Notes: a model not told the origin generated them from the letters alone. Positions 33,037-42,100 are shown, counted from the stretch's first letter. The stretch is DNA of 64,000 nucleotides from Cronobacter condimenti 1330 (GCF_001277255.1 NZ_CP012264.1:3720001-3784000), one strand, 5' to 3'. Translations and numbers: made by a program.

Positions 33037-33042
33037 TATAAT
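33037..33042 (+). promoter_or_regulatory. Probable -10 element of ppa
   Basis: A consensus TATAAT lies 41 bp before the ppa ATG in the position expected for a strong housekeeping promoter; the -35 hexamer is weak. Confidence 0.5.
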
Positions 33043-33082
33043 ACCGGGCACTTGTTTGCCATACATTTTTAAGGAAACAGAC

Positions 33083-33610
33083 ATGAGCTTACTGAACGTG
33101 CCTGCGGGCAAAGATCTGCCGGAAGACATCTACGTTGTTATCGAAATTCCGGCTAACGCCGATCCGATTAAATACGAAGTGGATAAAGAGAGCGGCGCGC
33201 TGTTCGTTGACCGTTTTATGTCCACCGCGATGTTCTATCCGTGCAACTACGGCTACATCAACCACACCCTGTCTCTGGACGGTGACCCGGTTGACGTGCT
33301 GGTCCCGACGCCGTACCCGCTGCAGCCAGGCTCTGTTATCCGCTGCCGTCCGGTTGGCGTGCTGAAAATGACTGACGAGTCTGGCGAAGATGCCAAACTT
33401 GTTGCAGTACCGCACACCAAACTCTCTAAAGAGTACGATCACATCAAAGACGTGAACGATCTGCCGGAACTGCTGAAAGCGCAGATCACGCACTTCTTTG
33501 AACACTACAAAGATCTGGAAAAAGGCAAGTGGGTTAAAGTGGAAGGCTGGGAAAACGCCGAAGCTGCTAAAGAAGAGATCCGCGCCTCTTTCGAACGCGC
33601 GAAGAAGTAA
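33083..33610 (+). CDS. ppa: Inorganic pyrophosphatase
   Basis: A 175-residue family I pyrophosphatase, nearly identical to E. coli Ppa. The metal-binding signature 'DGDPVDVLV' lies near residues 66-74, with further acidic residues in 'DRFMSTAMFYPCNYGYINHT'. It hydrolyses pyrophosphate to phosphate in the cytosol as a hexamer and is essential. The start at 33083 has AAGGA upstream and matches 'MSLLNVPAGKDLPEDIYVVI'. A strong terminator follows, then the end of the accessory fimbrial operon on the opposite strand. Confidence 0.96.
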   Translation: MSLLNVPAGKDLPEDIYVVIEIPANADPIKYEVDKESGALFVDRFMSTAMFYPCNYGYINHTLSLDGDPVDVLVPTPYPLQPGSVIRCRPVGVLKMTDESGEDAKLVAVPHTKLSKEYDHIKDVNDLPELLKAQITHFFEHYKDLEKGKWVKVEGWENAEAAKEEIRASFERAKK

Positions 33611-33622
33611 TTCGCCGCGAAT

Positions 33623-33651
33623 AAAAAACACCGCCTCCGGGCGGTGTTTTT
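33623..33651 (+). terminator. ppa terminator
   Basis: CACCGCC-TCCG-GGCGGTG with a preceding A6 and a following T5 forms a strong intrinsic terminator 19 bp after the ppa stop codon. Confidence 0.88.
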
Positions 33652-33700
33652 ATTTGAATTGTTGCACACGGCTTTTTAGCAACGTACGACAGCATCAGCG

Positions 33701-35374
33701 TCAAAAGCAATTAAACCGCGGATCGTCAGGCCACATAGCTTTTGCCTTAACGCATAACGACTGCGCCAGAGGTTCGCCTTGCGAACGATAGATCATAAGC
33801 AGACTTGTGTAGACAGCAGGGTCGTTATGCACGGTTAAATAGTGTTCTGCCCATGCGCGGAAGCGGGTAAGCAACGCGGCATCCCTCGTAATATTAAAGC
33901 GAAGCAGTAACGCAACATGACGGTCAAAATCGAGGCGATCATACTGACTGTATGAGTTGGCTAATGATTCAATCACAGCCTGCTCATTATGTACAAAAGG
34001 TACCAGCCCCTGTTGCTCAATACGGGTTAACTGCACTTCTGTCACCACACCAGAAATCATAAACGCCAGTACGCTGCATGCCAGCAGGCCCACGCCGATA
34101 CGCAGCGGCTTCTCAACACGGCCATAAAGAGTAGCGGTCTTTCTCGCCGCCGGGCCGGTTATGGTCAGTAGCATCACCAGCGTCATGCCATGCGTCACCG
34201 ATTGATAAAGGGGATACTCCAGGTTCATATGTAACGCCAGCGGCAGCATCACAGCAAAGCCTGGCCAGCGACAACCACCTTTTCCCCACAGCCGTCTGAG
34301 AATGCCGATAATCATTAGCGCAATACCTGCTACAGCGACCAGCCCACCTTCCATCCAGGTATAGAGAAACTCATTGTGCGGATACTCGATCGTGGCGCTG
34401 CCCATACCCAGTGGCACCTGCTGCACCATTTGCCCAAACAGTGTTTCAAAACTGCCGTAGCCGTTGCCGATGAGTGGATGATTCAGAAGCAGTTGCCATG
34501 TCAGTGTGATCAAATACCAGCGCTGAACATTAGAGCTCTCCTTTTGCACCAGCTCAGGTATGAAGCCAGAGATCAGCAGCGGCCCGACGTACAACGTGAG
34601 CACACCCACGCCAGCGCCCATCATGAGTAGCAGTACCGCATATCCAGTACGACGTCGGTTTTTGCCTGCCGCCAGCAACAGAACCAGAGCGCCTGAAACC
34701 GCTCCGAGTCCTCCCGCACGGCTTTGTAATAGCACCAGCATGACCGGAATCACCACCAGCGCGATGGCGGATATATATGCAGGTAATCGCTCACGGGCGC
34801 CCAGAAATAGCCACAAGGCACAGATCATTCCGGTTGCCAGAAACGAGGCCAGCACGTTGACCTGCTGGAAGCTACCATAGGGGCGGCCCCCGGTCAGATG
34901 CGCAATATCGCTGAGTTGAACTACCCCAAAACCGACCTGGAGCAGCGCGGATATCACCATAATCAACAGCCACCCACGACGCATCAGGTGGCAGCGGGTC
35001 GATTTCAGCATCAGCAACCAGATACCGACCAGCCCCCAAAGTGCCAGTACTTTGGGCAGCGCATTCCACTGCCAGGCGACACGAGGAGACCAGAACAACG
35101 GCAGTGACCACAGCGCAGTACCCGCAAGTATTAGGTATGTGCCAGGTGGCCAAGCCACTTTCCATTGAGGGGAAAATAGTGCGCAACACAGCGCAATCAG
35201 CGCCAATACGCACCAGGCGAGAAGGTTTTGTGGCAGGGCTAACCCGGCGTGACCGTGGTTGGGTAGCATCCAGAGCAACCCACCGCAAAGCCAGAGTAGA
35301 ATGAACAGAGTGACAATCTTATTCGCGAACCGTTTTTTTAAATAGCGTAGCAACATAACGATAGATGACAACAT
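33701..35374 (-). CDS. PglL/Wzy_C-type O-oligosaccharyltransferase or O-antigen ligase-like protein
   Basis: A 557-residue inner-membrane protein with about a dozen hydrophobic helices and a soluble C-terminal tail (about 430-557). Motifs fit the PglL branch of the Wzy_C/WaaL superfamily: 'GRPYGSFQQVNVLASF' (163-178, like the G-x-x-x-QxN loop of PglL), 'QSRAGGLG' (217-224), 'NHPLIGNGYGSFE' (298-310), 'YPHNEFLYTWMEGG' (331-344, with H333 as the candidate catalytic periplasmic His) and 'HMNLEYPLY' (382-390). Family members move lipid-linked glycan to Ser/Thr of pilins or to lipid A. It begins 47 bp after the tip-adhesin gene on the same strand, so it looks like the last gene of the fimbrial operon. 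The ATG at 35374 lacks a good ribosome site; ATG at 35356 is an alternative. Confidence 0.75.
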   Translation of the reverse strand: MLSSIVMLLRYLKKRFANKIVTLFILLWLCGGLLWMLPNHGHAGLALPQNLLAWCVLALIALCCALFSPQWKVAWPPGTYLILAGTALWSLPLFWSPRVAWQWNALPKVLALWGLVGIWLLMLKSTRCHLMRRGWLLIMVISALLQVGFGVVQLSDIAHLTGGRPYGSFQQVNVLASFLATGMICALWLFLGARERLPAYISAIALVVIPVMLVLLQSRAGGLGAVSGALVLLLAAGKNRRRTGYAVLLLMMGAGVGVLTLYVGPLLISGFIPELVQKESSNVQRWYLITLTWQLLLNHPLIGNGYGSFETLFGQMVQQVPLGMGSATIEYPHNEFLYTWMEGGLVAVAGIALMIIGILRRLWGKGGCRWPGFAVMLPLALHMNLEYPLYQSVTHGMTLVMLLTITGPAARKTATLYGRVEKPLRIGVGLLACSVLAFMISGVVTEVQLTRIEQQGLVPFVHNEQAVIESLANSYSQYDRLDFDRHVALLLRFNITRDAALLTRFRAWAEHYLTVHNDPAVYTSLLMIYRSQGEPLAQSLCVKAKAMWPDDPRFNCF

Positions 35375-35375
35375 T

Positions 35376-35399
35376 CAGGACGGGAAATATCCCGTCCTG
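35376..35399. repeat. Hairpin between adhesin and PglL-like genes
   Basis: CAGGACGGGA-AATA-TCCCGTCCTG is a 10-bp perfect stem ending one base before the ATG at 35374. There is no T run after it, so it may be an attenuator or control translation of the PglL-like gene. Confidence 0.55.
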
Positions 35400-35421
35400 T
35401 TAATGTATATAAAGGGAGTGA

Positions 35422-36342
35422 TTACTGCTGAGTCATTACTAATACCGCACTCGCTGTAAAAGCACCGGTAGGAATATCTTTTAATGCCACAGTAGCATCA
35501 CGCACGGCCTGGAAACCTAACGTCAGGGTATTCGAGCCCTCTAAAAAATTCACCGCTGTAACGTCCGTAGGTGCAAGCAGTTTGTTATTGTAAAATATCG
35601 CTGCCCCAACACCATTGGCTGAGCTTTTTACCGCCTGACCGCTACCAATAGAAACCGGCGTATAGTTCAGTTGCATTTTGGCCGTCAGGGCTCCACCAGT
35701 ACAGACGACTGAAATCGTTTTACTGATGGCTGAACCTGAGTCAGGTACCGTAGGGATTTCATCGCGGTTTAACGTTCCAAGAGAGACGCTTAACGCATTA
35801 CTGTTATTGATAGTACAGGATGTATCTGGGACTGGCGGCGTTGGCGAAGGTGGCGGGAGACGACCTCCGCAATTACCATAACCCGCCGTTGATACAACAG
35901 TAACCCCCTTACTACTATCACCATCCTTTATCATAGCAATGCATAATGAATACCAGGCGTCTGTGCGTAACCATTTCGCCGAACTTATGGAAAAAACAAT
36001 ATCAGCCGCTCCTAAATTCGTTGTTGAATCAATATATACAGAGTTACTATAAAGAGAACGAAAGCTATGAGTTATGCCATCCATAACATATAAGGAATAG
36101 TATCCACTAGGCACGTAGCCGGACATATTATAGCTACAGTTGCCTGGTATCAATAATGGCCCCTTAGTTCCGTCAACTTGCTCCTGCCCTTCAGTAATAC
36201 ATGCCGCAGGTTTTTGATCATAATCATAATCCAGTTGCGGTATGCCACGAACCTGGGCCCATGAAACCTGAATATTAATTGAAAAAAGAACAGCCATCAA
36301 AAATATTTTAATGATTGGCTTTAGCATATATTTGAAATACAT
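35422..36342 (-). CDS. Two-domain fimbrial tip adhesin
   Basis: A 306-residue secreted protein: signal peptide (hydrophobic 8-28, ending 'VSWA'), an N-terminal putative receptor-binding domain (about 31-158) with Cys pairs at C48/C69 and C134/C158, a Pro-rich linker 'PPPSPTPPVPDTS' (163-175), and a C-terminal pilin domain starting at C176 and ending 'VLVMTQQ' that would be completed by donor-strand exchange. This layout and its position at the end of the subunit genes mark it as the tip adhesin; the receptor is unknown. The ATG at 36342 has GAGG 6-7 bases upstream; a TTG at 36366 is a poorer choice. Codon use is AT-rich compared with the flanks. Confidence 0.82.
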   Translation of the reverse strand: MYFKYMLKPIIKIFLMAVLFSINIQVSWAQVRGIPQLDYDYDQKPAACITEGQEQVDGTKGPLLIPGNCSYNMSGYVPSGYYSLYVMDGITHSFRSLYSNSVYIDSTTNLGAADIVFSISSAKWLRTDAWYSLCIAMIKDGDSSKGVTVVSTAGYGNCGGRLPPPSPTPPVPDTSCTINNSNALSVSLGTLNRDEIPTVPDSGSAISKTISVVCTGGALTAKMQLNYTPVSIGSGQAVKSSANGVGAAIFYNNKLLAPTDVTAVNFLEGSNTLTLGFQAVRDATVALKDIPTGAFTASAVLVMTQQ

Positions 36343-36485
36343 AGACACCTCAAAAAAACTTTTCAAGCGTCATATAAAACCGCATGAAATTGAAAATAAA
36401 GATAACATCCATAATGGCAATAAATATAACCGCGGCAATAAAGTTTTATATTGTCTATAAACGATCACTGCTGCTATGAGCGATA

Positions 36486-37031
36486 TTATGGATACGCCAG
36501 CTCAAACGTCGCCGTCGCCGAAAAATCTCCAGGCGTAATAGTTTTCTGGGCGATTGCTACTGGCTCGCCCTGCACATAGGCCTGCAACGTAATTTGGTTG
36601 TTGCCGGTGGCTATCGCATATTCCGGCGTAGGCTGATTAAATGGCAGCGCCGTGCCCTCCGGCGTTTCCATACCAATTGCGATTCCCTTCGCAGTCCCCG
36701 TGACTGCCAACAACCCCGGTAGCGCGCTGTTTTCGGTGCCTTTAAAGGTCATCGTCACTTTGTTTCCAAGGCTGATATCGCAGTCCGTCAGGTTCACCAC
36801 AAACGGCATCCCCTGGGTGCGGGTGTTCTGATACAGGTATTTTTCCACTACAGAACTAAAATCTACGGTGATATCACTGGTCTGCGGGTCCAGATTGCAG
36901 GGTTCACTGACCAGAGAGCCGCTGAAATGCAGGTTGTTATCCAGCGCCCGAGCCTCGTTAACGTTAATAGCAGCAAGCAGCGCCAAACTGAGCACACAAA
37001 GGGGCACACGTGCACAAAATGATCTCTTCAT
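36486..37031 (-). CDS. Fimbrial minor subunit (fourth of the distal set)
   Basis: A 181-residue type 1-family pilin with a signal peptide ending 'NEARA' near residue 29. The Cys pair is in 'LVSEPCNLDPQ' and 'LTDCDISLG', followed by 'VTMTFKG' and the penultimate-Tyr end 'ATATFELAYP', the typical donor-strand/chaperone-binding tail. It probably sits in the pilus rod or tip adapter next to the adhesin, whose gene follows after a 143-bp AT-rich gap. Exact position in the fibre cannot be read from sequence. Confidence 0.82.
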   Translation of the reverse strand: MKRSFCARVPLCVLSLALLAAINVNEARALDNNLHFSGSLVSEPCNLDPQTSDITVDFSSVVEKYLYQNTRTQGMPFVVNLTDCDISLGNKVTMTFKGTENSALPGLLAVTGTAKGIAIGMETPEGTALPFNQPTPEYAIATGNNQITLQAYVQGEPVAIAQKTITPGDFSATATFELAYP

Positions 37032-37038
37032 GTCGTCC

Positions 37039-37551
37039 TCACTGGTACTGCGCGATCAGCGTTGCGGTGGCGTTAAAAGGCTGTTCGGTTAACGTCTTTA
37101 ACGGGTCTTTTACTGGCACTGCGGTCAGGGTCAGCGAAGGCAATGCCCCAAGCGTGGTACTGAACGGTTTGTTGAGCTTCATCGTCTGACCGTTAGCCTG
37201 AATTTGCAACCCAAGGCCATCTGCTGAGGTGGTTAACGCCGCATCGTCATAGCTTTCTGCGGTGCCGTTAATGGTAAGATCCAGCGGAGAATCATCCGGC
37301 GCGCCGTGGCAGTCAACACTGTAAGGTATGATCTGGCTATTAGCCTTACCGTCGACACCATTTACACTGATATTGCCAAAAGTGACATCAATCACTTTGT
37401 CATTCGACACCGTACAGGGGGTAGAAATAATAAATTTCCCCTGGAAAGTAATATTCATCGTGTCGCCTGTCTGCTCGGCTCTTCCCGTCGATACTATTGC
37501 GAGTAACATCAGCCCCAGGGCGGAAAGCGCTACTGCTTTTTTGCTTTTCAT
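37039..37551 (-). CDS. Fimbrial minor subunit (third of the distal set)
   Basis: A 170-residue pilin-like protein: signal peptide (ending near 'GRAEQ' at about residue 26), an immunoglobulin-like pilin domain with cysteines in 'STPCTVSN' and 'YSVDCHGAP', and the C-terminal 'FNATATLIAQYQ' with aromatic penultimate residue. It lies 7 bp before the next pilin gene on the same strand. Role as a tip adapter is inferred from gene order. Confidence 0.8.
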   Translation of the reverse strand: MKSKKAVALSALGLMLLAIVSTGRAEQTGDTMNITFQGKFIISTPCTVSNDKVIDVTFGNISVNGVDGKANSQIIPYSVDCHGAPDDSPLDLTINGTAESYDDAALTTSADGLGLQIQANGQTMKLNKPFSTTLGALPSLTLTAVPVKDPLKTLTEQPFNATATLIAQYQ

Positions 37552-37562
37552 ATCCTGTAACC

Positions 37563-38117
37563 TTAGTTAAAAGCCATCACTAGCGTCGCGGCTGCGGTGA
37601 ACGTATCACCACTGACCACATTGCTGCTGTTCGTTGTGCTGGTCTGGACTAGTTGGGCCTCCAGCGATGGCGGACTGTCCTGATTTACGGTGAACCAACT
37701 TCCCGTACTTTGCGCAACGCCGTTGACCAGCAGTTCAACGCCGACTATCCCTTTATCGGTATCCAAAACCTGAACGCCGTTATAGATTTTTTCGCCGCCA
37801 CCGGTATTGCTGAGCTTCATCTGGAGCAACCCGGCACTGTCACCGCTACATGTAAAGTCGCTGACGATGGGCTTGCGGTAAGTGCCATCCAGAATCACAG
37901 TGTCATTTGCGCTTCCCTGCAGCCGAACTTCACCAAAATCCACCGTCAGGGTGCCGCCTTGGTTAAATTTGCAAGAGCCGTTTGCCATGATCGTGCCGTC
38001 AATCGCAATATTCATTGAATATTGCGAGCCAGTATTAGCCTGGGCCGCAGGATTCAGACCCACTAATAGCACCGAGGTCATCAGGTAAAGCGCCTGTATG
38101 TTGAGTTTTGCTACCAT
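37563..38117 (-). CDS. Fimbrial minor subunit (second of the distal set)
   Basis: A 184-residue pilin-like protein with a signal peptide (cleavage near 'AAQA' at about residue 27), cysteines in 'ANGSCKFNQGG' and 'SDFTCSGDS', and the tail 'TFTAAATLVMAFN'. Its sequence is only distantly similar to its neighbours. It lies 11 bp before the next pilin gene. Probably a tip fibrillum component (inference). Confidence 0.8.
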   Translation of the reverse strand: MVAKLNIQALYLMTSVLLVGLNPAAQANTGSQYSMNIAIDGTIMANGSCKFNQGGTLTVDFGEVRLQGSANDTVILDGTYRKPIVSDFTCSGDSAGLLQMKLSNTGGGEKIYNGVQVLDTDKGIVGVELLVNGVAQSTGSWFTVNQDSPPSLEAQLVQTSTTNSSNVVSGDTFTAAATLVMAFN

Positions 38118-38132
38118 CTTCTTCGCCCGCTC

Positions 38133-38705
38133 CTATTGGTAGATCAGGCTAAAGTTAATTACCGCATGGTACGGCCCGGCGATGAACGGAGCCGCAGTGC
38201 GTTCCGGTATCAGCGTAAAAACCATCTCGTCCTGGCCGGGATTAAGCAACAAGGTATCGCTGACGCGCGATAATTTTACCGTCTGTCCTCGACTGTCTTT
38301 TAACCGCAAACCAATACCCGATGCGCCAGTTACACTAATCAGCTCAGGATTACTGTTATCAGCGCGGGCAATAAAGCGCGCCTGATAACCGGGCTGTTGT
38401 GCACTTCTTGTGTGCGTCAACGGCGTAATGTTGGTGCTTCGCGTCATAATTTCCGGGCAGTCATGCAAATAAAGCTTAACGGTGACCGGCTTCGCCATTC
38501 TGCCAATGATATTGACGTCTGCTCGCGCCGTATCGCCGAGATCGACATCCTGCCAGGCGGAATCCATATCCAGACGACACGTATTTTCGCGCAGTACACC
38601 ATAAGCGTAAATTTCGCCGCCATTGACTATCGACTCATCTGCAACCGCAGGCGGCAGAATTGATAAAGCTGCGCAGAACGTCAATATTGTGGTTATCCTT
38701 TTCAT
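38133..38705 (-). CDS. Fimbrial minor subunit (first of the distal set)
   Basis: A 190-residue pilin-like protein with a signal peptide ending 'PAVA' near residue 22. Cysteines occur in 'LRENTCRLDMD' and 'LHDCPEIM', and it ends 'YHAVINFSLIYQ', a canonical chaperone-recognition tail. It follows the chaperone gene after 22 bp and begins the run of four minor subunits before the adhesin. Its precise place in the fibre is unknown. Confidence 0.82.
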   Translation of the reverse strand: MKRITTILTFCAALSILPPAVADESIVNGGEIYAYGVLRENTCRLDMDSAWQDVDLGDTARADVNIIGRMAKPVTVKLYLHDCPEIMTRSTNITPLTHTRSAQQPGYQARFIARADNSNPELISVTGASGIGLRLKDSRGQTVKLSRVSDTLLLNPGQDEMVFTLIPERTAAPFIAGPYHAVINFSLIYQ

Positions 38706-38727
38706 ACCGGTTCCTTAACGTTGTTGC

Positions 38728-39486
38728 TTAGCGTTTCTCTTTCAGCAACTTCGCTGTGCAAGTCGCCCCGTTGCAACTGAATTGAATATGAGGGCGACCG
38801 CCGTAATCATTCACATATGACAGTACTGGACTCGTGCCAAATGCAGATGCAGATGCTTCAATCGCCGCGCTGGATTTCGGACCCACCATGAGCGGTTCAA
38901 AGTTCACCGGTTTCCCTTTTACACCTGCCGTGCCTTCAACAATGGTCATGAAATAGGGCGTCGGATTATTCACCAAATATTTATCCCCCTGGCGCGTCAG
39001 GGTGATTTTTTCCGCCCAGTCGCCTTCCGCTGCCTGGGTTTTATCAAGCGCAATGGCAGCAGGTCGGTAAAACAATTTGATACGCGTCTGCAATGCAATT
39101 TGCAGTGTGTTCGGTTTATTGCTGCGCGGCGGAATTTCGCGCAGGTTAAAATAGAACAAGGTTTCCCTGTCCTGTGGCAGAGAGGCTGTTGCAGCAGAAG
39201 CCTGCACTTTCACCTGACTTTTCGCCCCCGCCTCAACGCGTTGCACTGGCGGCAGGACATTCAGTGGTGCAGTAATTTTGTTGCCCTGCGCATCTTCAAT
39301 CCACGCCTGCGCAAGATAAGGCAAATGTTTGTTTTCGTTGCTGATACTCAGGCTGATAGATTTCTCATCGCCGTTATAGACCACGCGGGTGCGATCAAGC
39401 GCGATTGCCGCAAATGCCTGTTGGGAAGCTATTATGCTGGTAAGCGTTAGCGCGGCAGCGAAAACCGTTTTATTCATCGTTAACAT
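38728..39486 (-). CDS. Periplasmic fimbrial chaperone
   Basis: A 252-residue PapD-like chaperone with a signal peptide (ending 'QQAFA' near residue 27) and two Ig-like domains. Typical segments are 'ALDRTRVVYNGDEKSISLSI' near 29-48 (with the conserved subunit-anchoring Arg), 'DRETLFYFNLREIPPRS' near 101-118 and 'LIKLFYRP'-type 'RIKLFYRPAAIALD' near 133-146. The short F1-G1 loop indicates the FGS class, which serves rod-like or thin pili. The ATG at 39486 is chosen because AGGT lies at suitable distance; ATG at 39477 is an alternative. It is encoded after the usher. Confidence 0.87.
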   Translation of the reverse strand: MLTMNKTVFAAALTLTSIIASQQAFAAIALDRTRVVYNGDEKSISLSISNENKHLPYLAQAWIEDAQGNKITAPLNVLPPVQRVEAGAKSQVKVQASAATASLPQDRETLFYFNLREIPPRSNKPNTLQIALQTRIKLFYRPAAIALDKTQAAEGDWAEKITLTRQGDKYLVNNPTPYFMTIVEGTAGVKGKPVNFEPLMVGPKSSAAIEASASAFGTSPVLSYVNDYGGRPHIQFSCNGATCTAKLLKEKR

Positions 39487-39526
39487 GTTCAAAGACCTGG
39501 TTTAGTTAATCAATTCTCACCGTGTC

Positions 39527-42037
39527 TTAACGGCACGGCAGTAGCAGATTTCCGTTCTCGCTCGTTCCTTGCAGATTTTCCGGCACCGTGACCGCGCATT
39601 GCGTTTCACCGTTCCAGCTCACCTGTAATTTGTGGCCCGGCTTAAGGCCGCTCAGGTACGCCTGGCCATCGTCGTTGACGATGCCCACCTCCTGGTTTTC
39701 CTCGTTACGCACGCTGGCACCAAATGGCGGGAAGGTACCGTCTGCCAGACGAAGTATGGCCATCGCCTTAAGCCCGGAAATAACGTTAAATTTACGATAC
39801 CCTATCGCCCCTTCGGTCAGCGTCGCCTGCACGACAGAGGCAGACGCCTCGGCATTCTCCGGCAGTCGGTTGATATCAATACTCAGGCTGTTTTTGCTGT
39901 AATTACTGACATCTGTCACCACGGCTTTACCAAAATGGTTGGTCGTGGTTGCACCGGCATAGCCCTGTACTGGAATGTCCGCCGCATCGCCGGTATCCAG
40001 CAATACGCGCGTTCCGCCCATCACATTGGTGCGATGCAACGCCGCGCCTTTGGCCGTGGCCGTCATGCCGCCGCGAAGCGACAGACCTGCCGAGCTGTAC
40101 TGGCTGTGCTGATAGTCAACATTCCCGCTCACTTCTGCCAAATTGCCCAGATGATCGTAATAGCCGCTCAGGTTGCCACCGTCATTGCTGCCGCCTGCGG
40201 CAAGGCGATAGTTGTCGCCATTGTCGAGACGGTTGTAGTAGCTCAGGTTATGGCTATTGGCATCAGCGCTATATGACGAGTTGAGTCCAAGCGTGCCGGA
40301 ATCGCCCATCGGTACAGAAAGCGACATATACATTCCATCGTCTTTCTCACCATTAAATTTGTTACGGTACGCCGTCAGTGACGCGCTAATGTTTTTCCAT
40401 TTACCGATGTCAAAATACCGGGACAGCGACAGGCTGTAGCGATCTTCCGCCGGATTATTCCAGTAGGTCTGATGCGAATAGTTCAGGTACGCGCTCAGCC
40501 CCAGACTTTCAAACTGCTGGTTGAAGGTGACGGTATACATCTCCTTGCTTTGCATAAAATCGCCATTATCTGCGCTGTGATTCAGATAATCGTTAAAGCT
40601 CATAAAGTCTTTTTCAGAGAATCGATAGCCTGCGAACGTCACCTGGCTTCCGGTTTCATCGAACCGTTTCGAATAACTCACGCGGTAAGACTGACCATGA
40701 CGATCGTCGCCATTATTTAGCGTCGCGCTGGAACGAGTGATGTCGAATGCCAGCGCGCCCAGCGCCATAAGGTCACGACCTACACCCAACGCCGTTGCGA
40801 GATAATTACGGCTCGCCACCAGACCACCATAGAGAGACCAGCCGTTACTGATCCCCCAGGAAAATTCACCAGAACCAAAACCGTTGCCTTCGCTTTTGTG
40901 ATCGTACGTGCTTGGTCGACCGGCATACATTTTGTAACGCACGCTACCCGGGCGCGTCAGGTAAGGGATCGAAGCGGTATTCACCTTATATTCCTGCACC
41001 GAACCGTCCTGTTCCTGAACGCGTACATCCAGTGCGCCAGATACTGAGTTATTCAAATCCTGAATCGCAAACGGCCCCGCCGCGACCTGTGTTTCATAAA
41101 CTACGCGGCCCTGCTGCGAAATCGTCACTTTGGCGTTAGTTTTCGCAACACCCGTGACCTGCGGCGCATAACCACGCAGGTTTGGTGGCAGCATATTATC
41201 GTCCGACACCAGACTTGCCCCGGTGAAGCGCACGCTGTCGAACATGTCGGAATTCATGTAGTCTTCGCCGACAGTCAGCTTCGCGCCCATTTTTGGCAGC
41301 GCGCGATACATCTGAAAGCGGCTCCATGTCCACTTTTTCTGGCCACCGCTATTCTCATCATGATTATCATAATTGGCTTGCCAGTCCGCGCGCGCGCGCC
41401 ATGGACCCGCGTTAAAACCGACCGTACCATTACCGGAAACCGAATTATCGTCACCGCCATGACGTCCTTCGTTATGACGTGCTTGTGCGTTGACGTTGTA
41501 ATCCGCCAGCACACCCGGTATACCGTCATCCCACATGGACGGCGGCACCCAGTCGTCTGACGTATATTCCAGGTATGCCTGCGGCACGTTTAACGTGAGC
41601 GTGTTGCTGCCGAGATCCGGCGTGACTTCCACACCGTTCAACGCCGTCACGTCTATACACTCGCCGTTATGCCAGCTTTTAAACTGCGGCAAAAATTTTT
41701 CTTTAAAACCGAATTTTTTTACCTGCTCCGGCGTAAAACAAACTATCGACTGGCTTTTATCATTTTCGGCAGCAAACACATTGACCGATTGTTCTTCCAG
41801 TTCGTTTTGATTTATTTTTATTTTAAAATCGTAAGTGCCCGGCATAATATAGCCGCGCTTTGAGAAACGACTCAGATCGATATTTTGCTTATCTTTTACG
41901 TCTAATACATCAGTATTAAACTGGATATCATCCGCCGCCATCGCGGGAGTCCGTAAACACGCGCAGATGCATAAAGCCAATGCTGATGGCATCACCAGTT
42001 TCGACATGGTGGCTTGTTTATTATGTAGTCTGGCCAT
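39527..42037 (-). CDS. Outer-membrane fimbrial usher
   Basis: An 836-residue FimD/PapC-type usher. It has a signal peptide, an N-terminal chaperone-binding domain ('FNTDVLDVKDKQNIDLSRFS' near 38-57), a 24-strand beta-barrel with plug, and C-terminal domains ending in the conserved Cys pair 'CAVTVPENL...LLPCR'. It catalyses subunit ordering and secretion at the outer membrane. It lies downstream of the two proximal pilin genes and before the chaperone gene. The start at 42037 has AAGGG very close to the ATG; no better start precedes the signal peptide. Confidence 0.9.
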   Translation of the reverse strand: MARLHNKQATMSKLVMPSALALCICACLRTPAMAADDIQFNTDVLDVKDKQNIDLSRFSKRGYIMPGTYDFKIKINQNELEEQSVNVFAAENDKSQSIVCFTPEQVKKFGFKEKFLPQFKSWHNGECIDVTALNGVEVTPDLGSNTLTLNVPQAYLEYTSDDWVPPSMWDDGIPGVLADYNVNAQARHNEGRHGGDDNSVSGNGTVGFNAGPWRARADWQANYDNHDENSGGQKKWTWSRFQMYRALPKMGAKLTVGEDYMNSDMFDSVRFTGASLVSDDNMLPPNLRGYAPQVTGVAKTNAKVTISQQGRVVYETQVAAGPFAIQDLNNSVSGALDVRVQEQDGSVQEYKVNTASIPYLTRPGSVRYKMYAGRPSTYDHKSEGNGFGSGEFSWGISNGWSLYGGLVASRNYLATALGVGRDLMALGALAFDITRSSATLNNGDDRHGQSYRVSYSKRFDETGSQVTFAGYRFSEKDFMSFNDYLNHSADNGDFMQSKEMYTVTFNQQFESLGLSAYLNYSHQTYWNNPAEDRYSLSLSRYFDIGKWKNISASLTAYRNKFNGEKDDGMYMSLSVPMGDSGTLGLNSSYSADANSHNLSYYNRLDNGDNYRLAAGGSNDGGNLSGYYDHLGNLAEVSGNVDYQHSQYSSAGLSLRGGMTATAKGAALHRTNVMGGTRVLLDTGDAADIPVQGYAGATTTNHFGKAVVTDVSNYSKNSLSIDINRLPENAEASASVVQATLTEGAIGYRKFNVISGLKAMAILRLADGTFPPFGASVRNEENQEVGIVNDDGQAYLSGLKPGHKLQVSWNGETQCAVTVPENLQGTSENGNLLLPCR

Positions 42038-42100
42038 ATCCCTTTTGCCTGTTTACGGGCAATCTCTTTCATTGAAAAAATTATTTGGAAAAAGCAATAT

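Larger units (their letters stand above)
32683..33082. other. 400-bp divergent promoter region of ytfQ and ppa
   Basis: No gene is visible. The ytfQ side carries an inverted repeat at 32748-32770 and a TATAGT -10-like hexamer on the minus strand near 32732-32737. The ppa side carries a TATAAT at 33037-33042 and, further left, a LacI/GalR-like imperfect palindrome TGTAAACGGTTTCA at 32906-32919. Confidence 0.5.

Noticed and set aside
33652..33700. Remnant of a chpSB toxin-antitoxin pair between ppa and ytfP
   Set aside because: The interval carries only the ppa terminator and the end of the PglL-like gene; no ChpS or ChpB similarity was seen.
33701..35374. Classical WaaL O-antigen ligase or Wzy polymerase
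   Set aside because: Not fully excluded, but the length, QxN loop, PHNEFL motif, soluble C-terminal tail and location in a fimbrial operon, away from any LPS or O-antigen genes, fit PglL better.
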